NCBI GenBank assembly: GCA_030065235.1
Contig: JASJDC010000013.1
Location: 62,001 to 126,000, forward strand
Length of the DNA: 64,000 nt
Direction: 5' to 3'
From: Alphaproteobacteria bacterium
GTDB taxonomy: Bacteria > Pseudomonadota > Alphaproteobacteria > UBA8366 > Aestuariispiraceae
Made by a program: the position numbers and the translations under genes. Of the stretch, positions 1-10,900 are shown one piece after another (position 1 is the stretch's first letter; the number at the start of each line of letters is the position of its first letter). The notes beneath the pieces were generated by a model, which was not told the origin of the DNA, ran no database searches, and was given only the letters and a program-made list of their open reading frames with translations.

Positions 1-8
1 AGGCTTGG

Positions 9-1745
<1,737 letters not shown>

Positions 1746-1826
1746 ATTATTCCTCCCATCAGGATAGGATTTGCTGTGGAGAGTGATTATGTCACTTCTG
1801 TTATCCTTATGATCATCACGGATACT

Positions 1827-1862
1827 CGAAAGCGCGTCAACAGCGCACTTTCGGAATTTTCG
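1827..1862. promoter_or_regulatory. Candidate GlpR operator between glpV and glpR
   Basis: The divergent spacer contains an inverted repeat, CGAAAG (1827-1832) and CTTTCG (1848-1853), directly followed by TTTCGGAATTTTCG (1849-1862). Similar TTCGAAT/TTCGGAAT elements recur before glpD. DeoR-family GlpR proteins act at operators rich in TTCG/CGAA half-sites. The assignment is inference from motif recurrence and position. Confidence 0.4.
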
Positions 1863-1930
1863 TTTTTGTGTTGTTTTCAGGACGCGCCGCGCGATCCGGC
1901 GGCGAACGATGGACTTTGAACCCCGATCTC

Positions 1931-2725
1931 ATGATCCTCACCCCGCGCCAGAACGATATTTTAGACGTCGCACGGCGGAAAGGCCGGGTGATGGTGGACG
2001 ATCTCGCCACACATTTCGACGTGACGCCACAGACGATTCGCAAGGATCTGAACGACCTCTGCACCCAAGGACGGTTGGGAAGGATCCACGGCGGGGCGTT
2101 GTTCCTGGCCGGCGCCGCAAACGCCGCCTATCAAGCCAGACGGAATACCGCCGTCGCCGAGAAAAACGCCATCGGCCGGGCTACGGCCCAGACGGTGCCG
2201 AACAACAGCACGCTCTTCATCAATATCGGCACCACAACCGAGCAGGTGGCCGAAGCCCTGAAGCAGCATAAAGAGTTGATGGTCATCACTAACAATATCA
2301 ATGTTATCAATATTCTACAGCCGAATGCCGATATTGAGCTCGTGGTCGCCAGCGGCGTGGTGCGCCACACGGACGGCGGCATTGTCGGCGAGGCGGCGGT
2401 CGATTTCATTCGCCAGTTCAAGGTCGACTACGCGGTGATCGGCGTATCGGCGATCGACGCAGACGGTGCGCTGCTCGATTACGATTACCGTGAGGTGCGC
2501 GTCGCGCAAGCCATCGTCGAGAATGCGCGCAGCGTCATCCTGGTGGCGGATCGAATGAAGTTCGACCGCTCGGCGCCGGTGCGGATCGGCCATATCTCCA
2601 TGGTTGATCTGTTCATCACCGACGCGGCGCCGCCGGCCGCCTTCCTCGAGGTGTGCGCCGCCGCCGACGTTACGGTGAGGCTCGCTGCGCCGGAACTGAC
2701 GCCGATTCTCCAAAGTTCGAAATAG
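1931..2725 (+). CDS. glpR: DeoR-family transcriptional repressor, GlpR-like
   Basis: The protein of about 264 residues has an N-terminal DeoR winged helix (TPRQNDILDVARRKGRV, then VTPQTIRKDLNDL as the recognition helix) and a C-terminal DeoRC sugar-phosphate sensor domain with INIGTTTEQVAEAL and DYDYREVRVAQAI. It should repress the glycerol genes and be released by glycerol-3-phosphate. The reading frame is open back to 1868, but homologues begin near MILTPRQ, so ATG 1931 is preferred although no strong Shine-Dalgarno precedes it. It lies 93 bp upstream of glpD in the same direction. Both the divergent promoter and the glpD leader carry TTCG-type repeats that could be its targets. Confidence 0.87.
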   Translation: MILTPRQNDILDVARRKGRVMVDDLATHFDVTPQTIRKDLNDLCTQGRLGRIHGGALFLAGAANAAYQARRNTAVAEKNAIGRATAQTVPNNSTLFINIGTTTEQVAEALKQHKELMVITNNINVINILQPNADIELVVASGVVRHTDGGIVGEAAVDFIRQFKVDYAVIGVSAIDADGALLDYDYREVRVAQAIVENARSVILVADRMKFDRSAPVRIGHISMVDLFITDAAPPAAFLEVCAAADVTVRLAAPELTPILQSSK

Positions 2726-2735
2726 GTTCGGTTTC

Positions 2736-2797
2736 TTTCGAATAGAAAAAATCCGAATATCCTGTTACAAGTGCGCTGACAGCGGGGCGTTCGGAAT
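2736..2797. promoter_or_regulatory. glpD leader with candidate GlpR half-sites
   Basis: The 93-bp glpR-glpD spacer contains TTCGAAT (2737-2743) facing ATCCGAA (2751-2757) across an A-rich centre, and a further TTCGGAATAAA starting near 2790. These echo the TTTCGGAATTTTCG in front of glpR. A good ribosome-binding sequence (GAGGAACGAC) then precedes glpD. The repressor binding is inferred. Confidence 0.35.
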
Positions 2798-2818
2798 AAA
2801 AAGGTCGAGGAACGACAT

Positions 2819-4321
2819 ATGTTCGATCTGTTCATCATCGGCGGCGGCGTTAACGGCTGCGGCGTCGCGCGCGACGCGGCGGGGCGTGGCTTAAAGGTCT
2901 ATCTGGCCGAGAAAGCCGACCTCGCCAGCGGCACCTCCTCAGCAAGCACCAAGCTGATCCATGGCGGCTTGCGCTATTTGGAGCATTACGCGTTCGGCCT
3001 GGTGCGCGAGTCGTTGAAAGAGCGTGAGGTTTTGCTCGCCATGGCCCCGCATATCGCCTGGCCGCTGCGTTTCGTCCTGCCGCATCACAGCGGGCTGCGT
3101 CCGGCCTGGCTGATTCGGCTCGGCCTGTTCCTGTACGACCATCTCGGCGGCCGGGAACTGCTTCCTGGTTGCCGCACGTTGGACCTACGAACCCACGTCA
3201 CGGGCGCCCCGCTGAAAAAGCAGTTCACCAAGGGTTTCGAATATTCCGACTGCTGGGTCGACGACGCCCGCCTGGTCGTGCTCAACGCCATGGATGCGGC
3301 GGCGCGCGGGGCCGAGATCCATACGCGCACCGAGGTTGTCTCGGCCGAGCGCGACAGCGCCGGCTGGCGCATCCAGACCCGCAATAGCCTGACCGGCGCG
3401 CTCGACACAGTGCGGGCGAAGGTGGTGGTTAACGCCGCCGGCCCGTGGGTCGGCGATGTGTTGAACAGCCGGATGCGCATGAACAGCGACTCGGCGGTCC
3501 GGATGGTGAAGGGCAGCCACATCGTGGTGAACCGCCTGTTCGACCATGACCGCGCCTACATCTTTCAGAACGCCGACAACCGGATCATCTTCGCCATCCC
3601 CTATGAGGACGACTTCACCCTGATCGGCACGACCGACGTCGATTTCCAAGGCGATCCAAACACGGTCGCCATCGATCAGGGCGAAATCAGCTATCTTTGC
3701 AAAGCGGCCAGCGAGTATTTCGAGACGCCCATCGGCGAAGATCAGGTGGTTTGGACCTATTCCGGTATCCGCCCGCTCTATGATGACGGCGCGTCCGCCG
3801 CGCAGAAGGCGACCCGCGACTTCGTGCTCGAGCGCAAAGGCGGCGACGACCAGCCGGTCCTGCTCAGCGTTTTCGGCGGCAAGATCACCACCTACCGCCA
3901 TCTGGCGGAAGAAGTGCTCGCCAAAATCGCGGGCGATCTCCCCGGCATGGGCGCGCCCTGGACCCGCGGCGCCGGCCTGCCTGGCGGCGATTTCGCGGTG
4001 CTGGATTTCGACAAGCTCGAGGCGCAATTCAAAGCCGATTTCCCGTTCCTGGACCCCGCTCACGCCCACCGCCTGTTGCGGCTCTACGGCACGAAAGCGC
4101 GGGCGGCGCTCGAGGGCGTCACCGACGCGCAAGGCCTCGGCCGGCGCTTCGGCCATGATCTTTATGAGGTCGAGGTCGCCTATCTCATGGCGCATGAATG
4201 GGCCGCGACGGCGGAAGACGTCCTGACCCGCCGCACTAAACTGAACCTGCGCTTCAGCCCGGACGAACGCGCCGACCTCGACGCCTGGATGACCGCCCAC
4301 GCCAAAGCCGACGCGGCGTAA
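2819..4321 (+). CDS. glpD: Aerobic FAD-dependent glycerol-3-phosphate dehydrogenase
   Basis: GlpD oxidises sn-glycerol-3-phosphate to dihydroxyacetone phosphate at the inner membrane and passes electrons to quinone. The 500-residue length is typical. The dinucleotide-binding loop GGGVNGCGVARDAAGRG begins at about residue 8, followed by the family stretch STKLIHGGLRYLEHY and the later TYSGIRPLYDDG and FGGKITTYRHLAEE motifs. ATG 2819 has a GAGGAACGAC ribosome-binding site. Together with glpR and the divergent glpV it forms a glycerol catabolic locus. No glycerol kinase gene is in the window. Confidence 0.95.
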   Translation: MFDLFIIGGGVNGCGVARDAAGRGLKVYLAEKADLASGTSSASTKLIHGGLRYLEHYAFGLVRESLKEREVLLAMAPHIAWPLRFVLPHHSGLRPAWLIRLGLFLYDHLGGRELLPGCRTLDLRTHVTGAPLKKQFTKGFEYSDCWVDDARLVVLNAMDAAARGAEIHTRTEVVSAERDSAGWRIQTRNSLTGALDTVRAKVVVNAAGPWVGDVLNSRMRMNSDSAVRMVKGSHIVVNRLFDHDRAYIFQNADNRIIFAIPYEDDFTLIGTTDVDFQGDPNTVAIDQGEISYLCKAASEYFETPIGEDQVVWTYSGIRPLYDDGASAAQKATRDFVLERKGGDDQPVLLSVFGGKITTYRHLAEEVLAKIAGDLPGMGAPWTRGAGLPGGDFAVLDFDKLEAQFKADFPFLDPAHAHRLLRLYGTKARAALEGVTDAQGLGRRFGHDLYEVEVAYLMAHEWAATAEDVLTRRTKLNLRFSPDERADLDAWMTAHAKADAA

Positions 4322-4634
4322 GGCGTTAAATCGCCTCGCAATATCCTGAACTGTGATTCGGCAGGGCCGGATAACATTCAAATATGCGGGCTGCTTCCGG
4401 CGCTGCGCAAACCCGCGCCGTCATGCGCGCCCAAGTTGGATCACGCCGATCTGCGCGTCGGGAGAGCTCAGTCGCGCCGGGTCCAAGACCAATCACACGC
4501 ACGGTCCTTCATATTCGGGGCGCAAGTCCCGGTGATCCTACCCGCCTATAAAAGGAAAAAATTTCGTTCACATGTCGAAAATCAGCGCCGGCAGGCGTCC
4601 TAGGAGCATCGAAACGTAACAAAGAAGAAATTTC
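4322..4634. other. Intergenic region without a supported gene
   Basis: About 313 bp separate glpD from the MAPEG gene. A 60-codon open frame occurs at 4353-4535, but its composition and arginine-rich, low-complexity translation do not look coding. AT-rich sequence near 4545-4575 (TATAAAAGGAAAAAATT) may hold the promoter of the downstream gene. I see no RNA gene or clear terminator. Confidence 0.5.
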
Positions 4635-5036
4635 ATGATGTTCGAAACCACTCCGATCTACGCGTTAGCCGTGTCAGGAATCTACCTTGCGCTCTGGGTT
4701 CGGGTCGCCGCCCTCAGAGGATCACGGAACGTTTCCATTGGCGACGGCGGCGACCCAAACCTATTGCTTCGGATACGCCAACACGGCAATTGCGCCGAAT
4801 GGTCGGCCTTTGTGTTGATCCTGATGATCCTGGCCGAAGGCAGTGGCGCGCCTGAACTCTACCTGCATGCGGCGGGCGGCCTGCTGGTGATCGGACGTTT
4901 GGCTCATCCATTTGGGTTGAAGATTGATTCCGCAGACCACGCGCTGCGTTACATGGGTAATGGCGCCAACATTTTTGCAGCTTTGCTCTCGATGGTATGC
5001 CTGATCATCGGACTTCTTGACCTCTGGGGCCCGTAA
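4635..5036 (+). CDS. MAPEG-family integral membrane protein
   Basis: The 133-residue protein has four hydrophobic segments. It carries the MAPEG signature region: an arginine-rich first loop, then GDGG-PNLLLRIRQHGNCAEW with the conserved Arg-x-His-x-Asn pattern, and a later GRLAHPFGL. Eukaryotic MAPEG proteins are glutathione-dependent membrane transferases or eicosanoid enzymes, and the bacterial YecN/MAPEG branch is mostly uncharacterised. The gene lies 31 bp upstream of a DGPF-domain gene and an ECF sigma factor in the same direction, so it may be co-transcribed with them. Family confidence is high; substrate is unknown. Confidence 0.8.
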   Translation: MMFETTPIYALAVSGIYLALWVRVAALRGSRNVSIGDGGDPNLLLRIRQHGNCAEWSAFVLILMILAEGSGAPELYLHAAGGLLVIGRLAHPFGLKIDSADHALRYMGNGANIFAALLSMVCLIIGLLDLWGP

Positions 5037-5067
5037 CACGCCCCGTTCAGCATAAGGACCAGACGCG

Positions 5068-5427
5068 ATGAAATACATGCTCCTGATTTACAACGACCCC
5101 GACCAGGAACCTGGTTATGGCACGCCTGAATTCCAGGAAATGATGTCCGGCTTCTTCGCCGCCAACGAAAAGATGAAGTCCGACGGGGTTATGTGCGAAG
5201 GGGAAGGACTACAAGGGGTCGAGACGGCGACTTCTCTGCGGATCAAATCCGGCAAAGTGGAAACAATGGACGGGCCTTTCGCCGAAACCCGCGAACATCT
5301 GGGCGGGTATTATGTCGTCGACGTGCCCGACCTGGACGCCGCTCTGAATTACGCGGCGATGATCCCTTCAGCGAAATTCGGAACCATCGAGGTACGCCCT
5401 CTCATGGACTACAATCCAGCCGGCTGA
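5068..5427 (+). CDS. YciI/DGPF-domain protein
   Basis: This small 119-residue cytosolic protein starts MKYMLLIYNDP and carries MDGPFAETREHLGGYYVVD, the DGPF signature of YCII-related proteins, which form ferredoxin-like dimers. DGPF proteins are the standard genomic partner of ECF42 sigma factors, and the next gene, 5 bp downstream, is such a sigma factor. The biochemical role is unknown. Involvement in the sigma regulon or in a stress response is inferred only from this partnership. Confidence 0.85.
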   Translation: MKYMLLIYNDPDQEPGYGTPEFQEMMSGFFAANEKMKSDGVMCEGEGLQGVETATSLRIKSGKVETMDGPFAETREHLGGYYVVDVPDLDAALNYAAMIPSAKFGTIEVRPLMDYNPAG

Positions 5428-5432
5428 GCCCT

Positions 5433-6698
5433 GTGAACGACGCCGCCTCCAAAGCGATCGCGGTTCAAAAGGCCATCGACGACGTTATCCGCCGCGATCG
5501 GGGCCGGCTGATGGCCGGTCTCATCGCACGGTTGGGAGATTTCCAAACGGCGGAAGACGCCTTGCAAGAGGCGTCGATCTCCGCCCTGAGCCATTGGGGG
5601 CGCGCAGGAATTCCAAGCTCGCCAGCCGCATGGCTGATGAAGGTCGGATTCAATAGCGGCGTCAGTCAAATTCGCTCTAAGGCGCGCGAAGCTAAAAAAG
5701 CCATGGAACTGGAGAAGGTCGTCGAAGACCATGTCCGGATCGGTATCCCGGACGATTTTCCGGACGAACGGCTCCGCCTGATCTTTACATGCTGTCACCC
5801 TATCCTTGAGGAGAAGTCTCGGATCGCCCTGACCCTCCGCACTGTTTGCGGTTTGACGACTAAGGAAATCGCCAGGGCGTTCCTGGATACCGAGGTGGCG
5901 ATGGGCCAGCGACTGTCGAGAGCAAAGGCGAAGATCAGATCGAAAGGGATCGAATTCTCTGTACCGGAGCCCGAACAATGGTCGGATCGGTTGGGAACGG
6001 CGCTCTCGACGCTCTACCTGATTTTCACAACCGGATACGTATCGGAGGACACCGGGCCGCGGGATCTGTGTAGAGAAGCTTTGTTTCTCGTGCGCCTTCT
6101 GGAGAAGCTTCGACCGGAACAGCCTGAAATCGAAGGCGCCTTGGCGCTGATGCTGTTCGCAGAGGCAAGACAGCCCGCGCGTATCGCCCCGGACGGCGCA
6201 AGCGCACCGATTGCAGAACAAAACCGTGAGCTGTGGCGCAAAGACCTCATCACGGAAGGGAGAGACATCCTCGTTCGAGCCATGATGCGACGGCGTCCAG
6301 GACCCTTTCAGATCAAGGCGGCGATCGCGGATTGCCACATGTCGGACCCCATGCCCGACTGGCCCCAAATGTCGCTTCTTTACGAAAAACTGTGGCGCCT
6401 TGAACCGACGCCCGTCGTCACATTGAATTGGGCGGTTGTGCTGGCCGAACTCCAGCACACAGAACTGGCTCTGCAGAAGTTAACCGAGCTGCAGAGCGCA
6501 CTGTCCGATTTTCAGCCATGGCACGCCGCGCGAGCCAGTATGTTGGAGAAACTCCACCAGTTCCCCGAAGCGGCGGCCGCGTATCGCATCGCGATATACA
6601 AAGCCCCCAACGCGGCCAGCCGCGTCTTTCTCCAGAACAAATTGCGCCGTATTGAGAACCTGGGACAACCGGACGACAGCGCCAACGATTTGGCTTGA
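5433..6698 (+). CDS. ECF sigma factor with long C-terminal extension (ECF42-like)
   Basis: The protein of about 421 residues has sigma region 2 near residues 10-80 (DFQTAEDALQEASISAL), sigma-4 around residues 110-165 (RIALTLRTVCGLTTKEIARAF), and an extension of roughly 230 residues, including LGTALSTLYLIFTTGYV and TPR-like repeats near the end (PTPVVTLNWAVVLAEL). This layout and the immediately upstream DGPF gene are the hallmarks of the ECF42 group, which has no classical anti-sigma factor. The reading frame is open upstream to 5193, but that part lies inside the DGPF gene in another frame. GTG 5433, 5 bp after the DGPF stop, is preferred. Confidence 0.87.
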   Translation: MNDAASKAIAVQKAIDDVIRRDRGRLMAGLIARLGDFQTAEDALQEASISALSHWGRAGIPSSPAAWLMKVGFNSGVSQIRSKAREAKKAMELEKVVEDHVRIGIPDDFPDERLRLIFTCCHPILEEKSRIALTLRTVCGLTTKEIARAFLDTEVAMGQRLSRAKAKIRSKGIEFSVPEPEQWSDRLGTALSTLYLIFTTGYVSEDTGPRDLCREALFLVRLLEKLRPEQPEIEGALALMLFAEARQPARIAPDGASAPIAEQNRELWRKDLITEGRDILVRAMMRRRPGPFQIKAAIADCHMSDPMPDWPQMSLLYEKLWRLEPTPVVTLNWAVVLAELQHTELALQKLTELQSALSDFQPWHAARASMLEKLHQFPEAAAAYRIAIYKAPNAASRVFLQNKLRRIENLGQPDDSANDLA

Positions 6699-6757
6699 AG
6701 CGGCGCCGCGTCGCGGATGCGCCAATCAGCGCCTCGCAAATCACCCGGCTATGATGC

Positions 6758-7537
6758 CTAGCTACCGATCTTGTTGCGGCCGATGAGCGGGTATTGTTCG
6801 ACTTCGTAGGCTTGGCCGTTGATCGGCCAGGAGTCGTCAGAGAGCCAGAAGACCGCGTGCGGGGCGATATGCTCAGCCTTGAGGATCGAGCCCGAGGGCG
6901 CGAAGACTGACGGAACCTTAGTGTGCCAGTCTTCCGGATGGCCTTCTTTCAATTGGATTTGATGTTCGGTTTCGGTGAAGGTCCAGCCGACATTCAATTG
7001 ATTGACCCGGATATTCTCCGGCCCCAGAGCGTCTCCCAGGTTGCGCGTCATGGTCAGCAATGCGCCCTTGGACATGGAATAGGCGAGAATGTCGGTCTGG
7101 CCGCAATGGGCGTTGATCGAGCCGATATTCACCACCGACCCGCCGGTTCCCTGCGACCGGAAATGCTTGATCGCCGCTTGGATCAACAGGACCGGCGCGC
7201 GTGCATTAACGGCGAAAATCCTGTCGAATTCTTCCGGCTCTAGCGTGTCGATATTGTTGCGCGGGAAGATGCCGGCGTTGTTCACCAAGCCGTGAATGCC
7301 GCCGAAGGTCTCAACCGCCTTGTCGATAATCCGGGCTGGGCTTTCCGGGTCGGACAGGTCGGCGGCGATCCAGGTCGCGCGCGCGCCCAATTCGGCCGCA
7401 TGCGCCTCCAGAATCGCCGCACGGGAGCCGTGGACCACGACATTGGCCCCGGCCGCATGAACCGCCCGAGCGATGGACCAGCCGATTCCGCTGGTTGAAC
7501 CGGTAACGACAACCGTTTTATTCGATAAATCCGCCAC
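6758..7537 (-). CDS. Short-chain dehydrogenase/reductase
   Basis: This is a classical SDR of about 259 residues. It has the TGSTSGIG cofactor loop near the N terminus, NNAG, and catalytic Ser plus Tyr-x-x-x-Lys in YSMSKGA. It should be an NAD(P)(H)-dependent oxidoreductase of a sugar or hydroxy acid, but the substrate cannot be read from sequence. The frame extends to 7633 with a proline-rich, non-family N terminus. GTG 7537 (VADLSNKT) matches the normal SDR start. It converges with the ECF sigma gene and has no obvious operon partner. Confidence 0.82.
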   Translation of the reverse strand: MADLSNKTVVVTGSTSGIGWSIARAVHAAGANVVVHGSRAAILEAHAAELGARATWIAADLSDPESPARIIDKAVETFGGIHGLVNNAGIFPRNNIDTLEPEEFDRIFAVNARAPVLLIQAAIKHFRSQGTGGSVVNIGSINAHCGQTDILAYSMSKGALLTMTRNLGDALGPENIRVNQLNVGWTFTETEHQIQLKEGHPEDWHTKVPSVFAPSGSILKAEHIAPHAVFWLSDDSWPINGQAYEVEQYPLIGRNKIGS

Positions 7538-7633
7538 GAAACGATCCCGATATGTGCTCGATATTCCCCAAGAGCCGCGGCTCTCCGCCGGGCCGGTTTT
7601 TGTGTATGGCGGTACGTGGGCGCGGTCAATCAA

Positions 7634-7960
7634 GCAGAGAGATCAAATCCCGACCGGCCTCGGCTTTCTGCGCCGACATCCCCATGTTTACCGGAAATTA
7701 GGATATTTCTCCGTATGTACCACTCGGACGATTGAGAAACGCGAAGACGAAAAACCTATCCTGTTTTTACATATTCGGCGCAAACTCGTATGGTTTCCTG
7801 CGTTTCTGGTTGTGCGAGATCGACGCTTGGAAGCCAGGGCACGCTGTGAGGATACGAAAATCCTCTGGAAACGCTCGTTTCCATCAAGTTTTGGTGACCA
7901 TCGTCACTGCGCAGTGCGATCAGTTCGGAGATACAGCGCGTTGAGATGGGAGAGCAGACT
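7634..7960. other. Intergenic region upstream of the FecR/RTX gene
   Basis: Roughly 310-420 bp separate the SDR start from the large RTX gene. An open frame at 7473-7973 runs antisense to the SDR start and reads as arginine-rich non-coding sequence. The region is locally less GC-rich than the flanks (TTTACCGGAAATTAGGATATTTC near 7688), so it probably holds the promoters of the two divergent genes. No specific site is clear. Confidence 0.45.
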
Positions 7961-10900
7961 ATGGCGCGTTTAGACCCGTCGCCGCCGTCGGCGCGCGGAG
8001 AGACGCACAATGACGGCGACAAGGCCGTCTTGGACCAGACGCCCGATCATGTGATCGATGCGGGCGCTGGGGCCGTTGTCGTACCCTATGCGGATTTGTT
8101 GCTGCAGTCGGATTTCGGCCGGTTCGGTCCGGATCTGCAACTGACCGCGCCCGACGGGACGACCGTGCTGATCACGAACTATTTCGCGCAGGCCGTTCCG
8201 CCCGATCTATTCACCATCGCCGGGTCCCGGATTCCCGCCGATCTGGCCGCGAAGCTGGCCGGGCCGCGGGCCCCGAACCAGGTGGCGCAAACCGATATGA
8301 TTTCGACCCTGGAAGAACCGATCGGCGCGATCGAAACCTTGCAAGGCGAGATCACGGTGCTGCGCGTCGACGGGACGCGTGTCCTGCTGGGCGAAGGCGA
8401 CCCGCTCTATCAGGGCGACACGATCGTCTCAGGCCCGGACGCGGCGGTCGGCATCATCTTCGCCGACAAGAGCACCATGTCGATGGATGGCGGCGCTCGG
8501 ATTGTGCTCGACGAATTGATCTATGCGCCGGGCGACGCATCAGCCAGCAGTCAGGTGTTCAATGTTATTCAGGGGGCCTTCGTCTTCACCTCCGGCGCGA
8601 TCGGCAAGGAAAACGCCGAGGCCGTGACCGTCAACACGCCGGTCGCGACCATCGGTATCCGCGGCACCAAATATGGCATCAATGTCGACGCGGTCGATGG
8701 CGGCACGAATGTCACTGTCTTCGAGGGCGCTGTGATCGTGAACAACGCCGGGGGGACAGCGCTTCTGACAGGTATCGGCGAGTCGACGCTGATCAGCTCC
8801 AGTTTTGTCGAACCCTCGCCGGTCTTCGTAATGCCGCCGGAAATCCAGGCGCGGACCTATGGCGACGCTATCGGCTTTCATCCTCCGCCGCAGCAAATAC
8901 CCGGCGACCAAGGTGACGGCGCAGAAGAAGAGGCTACGATCGAGGAAGAATTGATCGACGGCGAGGCGGAGCAAGAGGACATTCTTGAGGAGGCCGCCGC
9001 CGACGAGACCCCCGTTGACGAGGCCGCCCTCGAGCCGGAGATCGTCGATCCGGTTCCGATCGAAACGGCGGACGCCGATATATTCTTCGAGGTTTTGGAC
9101 GGGGATCTCGGCGGCGACACATCGGAAGAGGCGGAATTCACCGCCGCAGCAGATCTTGCGACGACGTCCGCAACGTCGGGTGACGCGCTGTTTGGCGCGC
9201 CGTTGCAAGACGACACGCAGGATGAGGCGCCGATCACGTTCGGCGACACTGGCTCGGAGCCCGAGGAAACAGGACCGACAGAGGACGAAGACGGCATAAC
9301 GATTGTGTCGCTGGATCCGGGAGATGCGCTGACCGCCTCAGTTAGCGGTCGGATTGTCGAGACCTACTCGGTGGATGCGGGCGATGCTATCGCAATCGAC
9401 GCCCCGGCGCCAGTATCCGCCGGCGCCGTTCAGAATCTCAGCATCGACGCAACGGCGACGCCGGGCGGCGACGACGCGTGGCGGGTCAGCCAAGCCGCCG
9501 ATGGCCGCACGCTCGTCCAGGGGCCGGACGGCACGGATATCGCCGCCCTCGGGTTCGAGGATCTGGAACTGGCGCTCGGCGCCGGCGACGACGCGGTGCT
9601 CCTGAGCGATTTGCCCGAGGCCGAAGGCGACGAAGGCCGAATCACCCTGCGCCTTGGGGACGGCGATGATTCGGCCGTCGCCGGCGCAACGGTGCATCGC
9701 GACCTCGATATACACACCGGCGGTGGCGACGATGTGATCATCGGCGGCGCCGGAGATGATGAAATTTCCGGAGGCGCGGGCGACGATGTCCTGGACGGCG
9801 GGGCCGGCGAAGACCGTATCGAAGGCGGCGCAGGTTCCGATGCCGCACGCTTTGTCGTCGGCCAGAACGGCGGCGGCATGGATGACTATGACGGCGGCGA
9901 AGACGACGACATCCTGATAATCGCCTACACGGCGGCGGATACAGCCGACCCAACGGTCTTGTCGGAACTGATCACTCTCCAGACCCAAGCGCAAACGGGC
10001 GTGATCACCGACGGCGTTCAGACCTTGTCGGCTTTGGGGCTCTCCTTCAAGAATTTCGAAACGATCGTGCTGGACGGCCCTGTTATCCCATCCGGGCAAA
10101 TCGTCCTATCGGTCCCGGCCGGTCTCGAAGACACCGCGCTGCCGGTCGACATATCGGTGACGCCAGACGACCCAGACGCGGGTTGGGACATCGCGGTCAC
10201 CATCTCGGGCCTGCCGGAGGGCGCAAGCCTTAGCGCAGGCGTCTTGAACGGGGACGGCACGGTCACGCTCAGCGAGGCCGAATTGGCGGGGCTGACCGTA
10301 ACGCCGCCGGCCAATTCAGGCGACGATTTCACCCTGACGGCGAACGCAGCCGTCAGCGACCCGGCGACAGGCGTCAGCAACAATTTAGCGCCGTCCGTCG
10401 CGACAGTCGTGGTGGCGGCTGTCGTCGATTCTGCATCGCTTGTAAGCGAGGCGGAGCCGTCGCTTTATGACGGCGAGGCGGTGATCGGTGACGAGGGCGA
10501 AGCTTTGGTCACCTTTAATCTCAACCTTAGGCTCGATCTTGAGGATGCAGACGGGTCGGAAATCATGTCCTTCACTGTGCTTGGCGTTCCGGACAATGCG
10601 CAATTCTGGAGCGATGACGGCCCGATTTCCCCCACCGCAGGCATCGCGACTTTCACATCGAATTCCGTCGATCTGGCCTCGCTGCGGATCTCGGTCCCGG
10701 CTGAAACCGGCGATTTCACTCTTGGCTTTTTGGGTCGGCTGACAGATGTCGACTCCGATGATTCAAGCAACGACCAAGCGCCCTTTAACTTTCTGGCGGA
10801 CATCGACGTCGCCATGCCCGATTCGCCTTTCGCGGTAATCGACGACACGGCCATCCCGGGCGTGGATGACGGCGCACCGATGGATGCTGACCTCAACGAT

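Noticed and set aside
4322-4634. Structured RNA or riboswitch before the MAPEG gene
   Set aside because: No recognisable conserved core or paired elements could be identified by eye.
5193-5432. N-terminal extension of the ECF sigma factor to 5193
   Set aside because: The extension reads the DGPF gene in another frame and is arginine-rich; GTG 5433 gives the family-typical start.
7473-7973. 166-codon open frame upstream of the FecR/RTX gene
   Set aside because: It is antisense to the start of the SDR and runs into the RTX gene in another frame; no family similarity.
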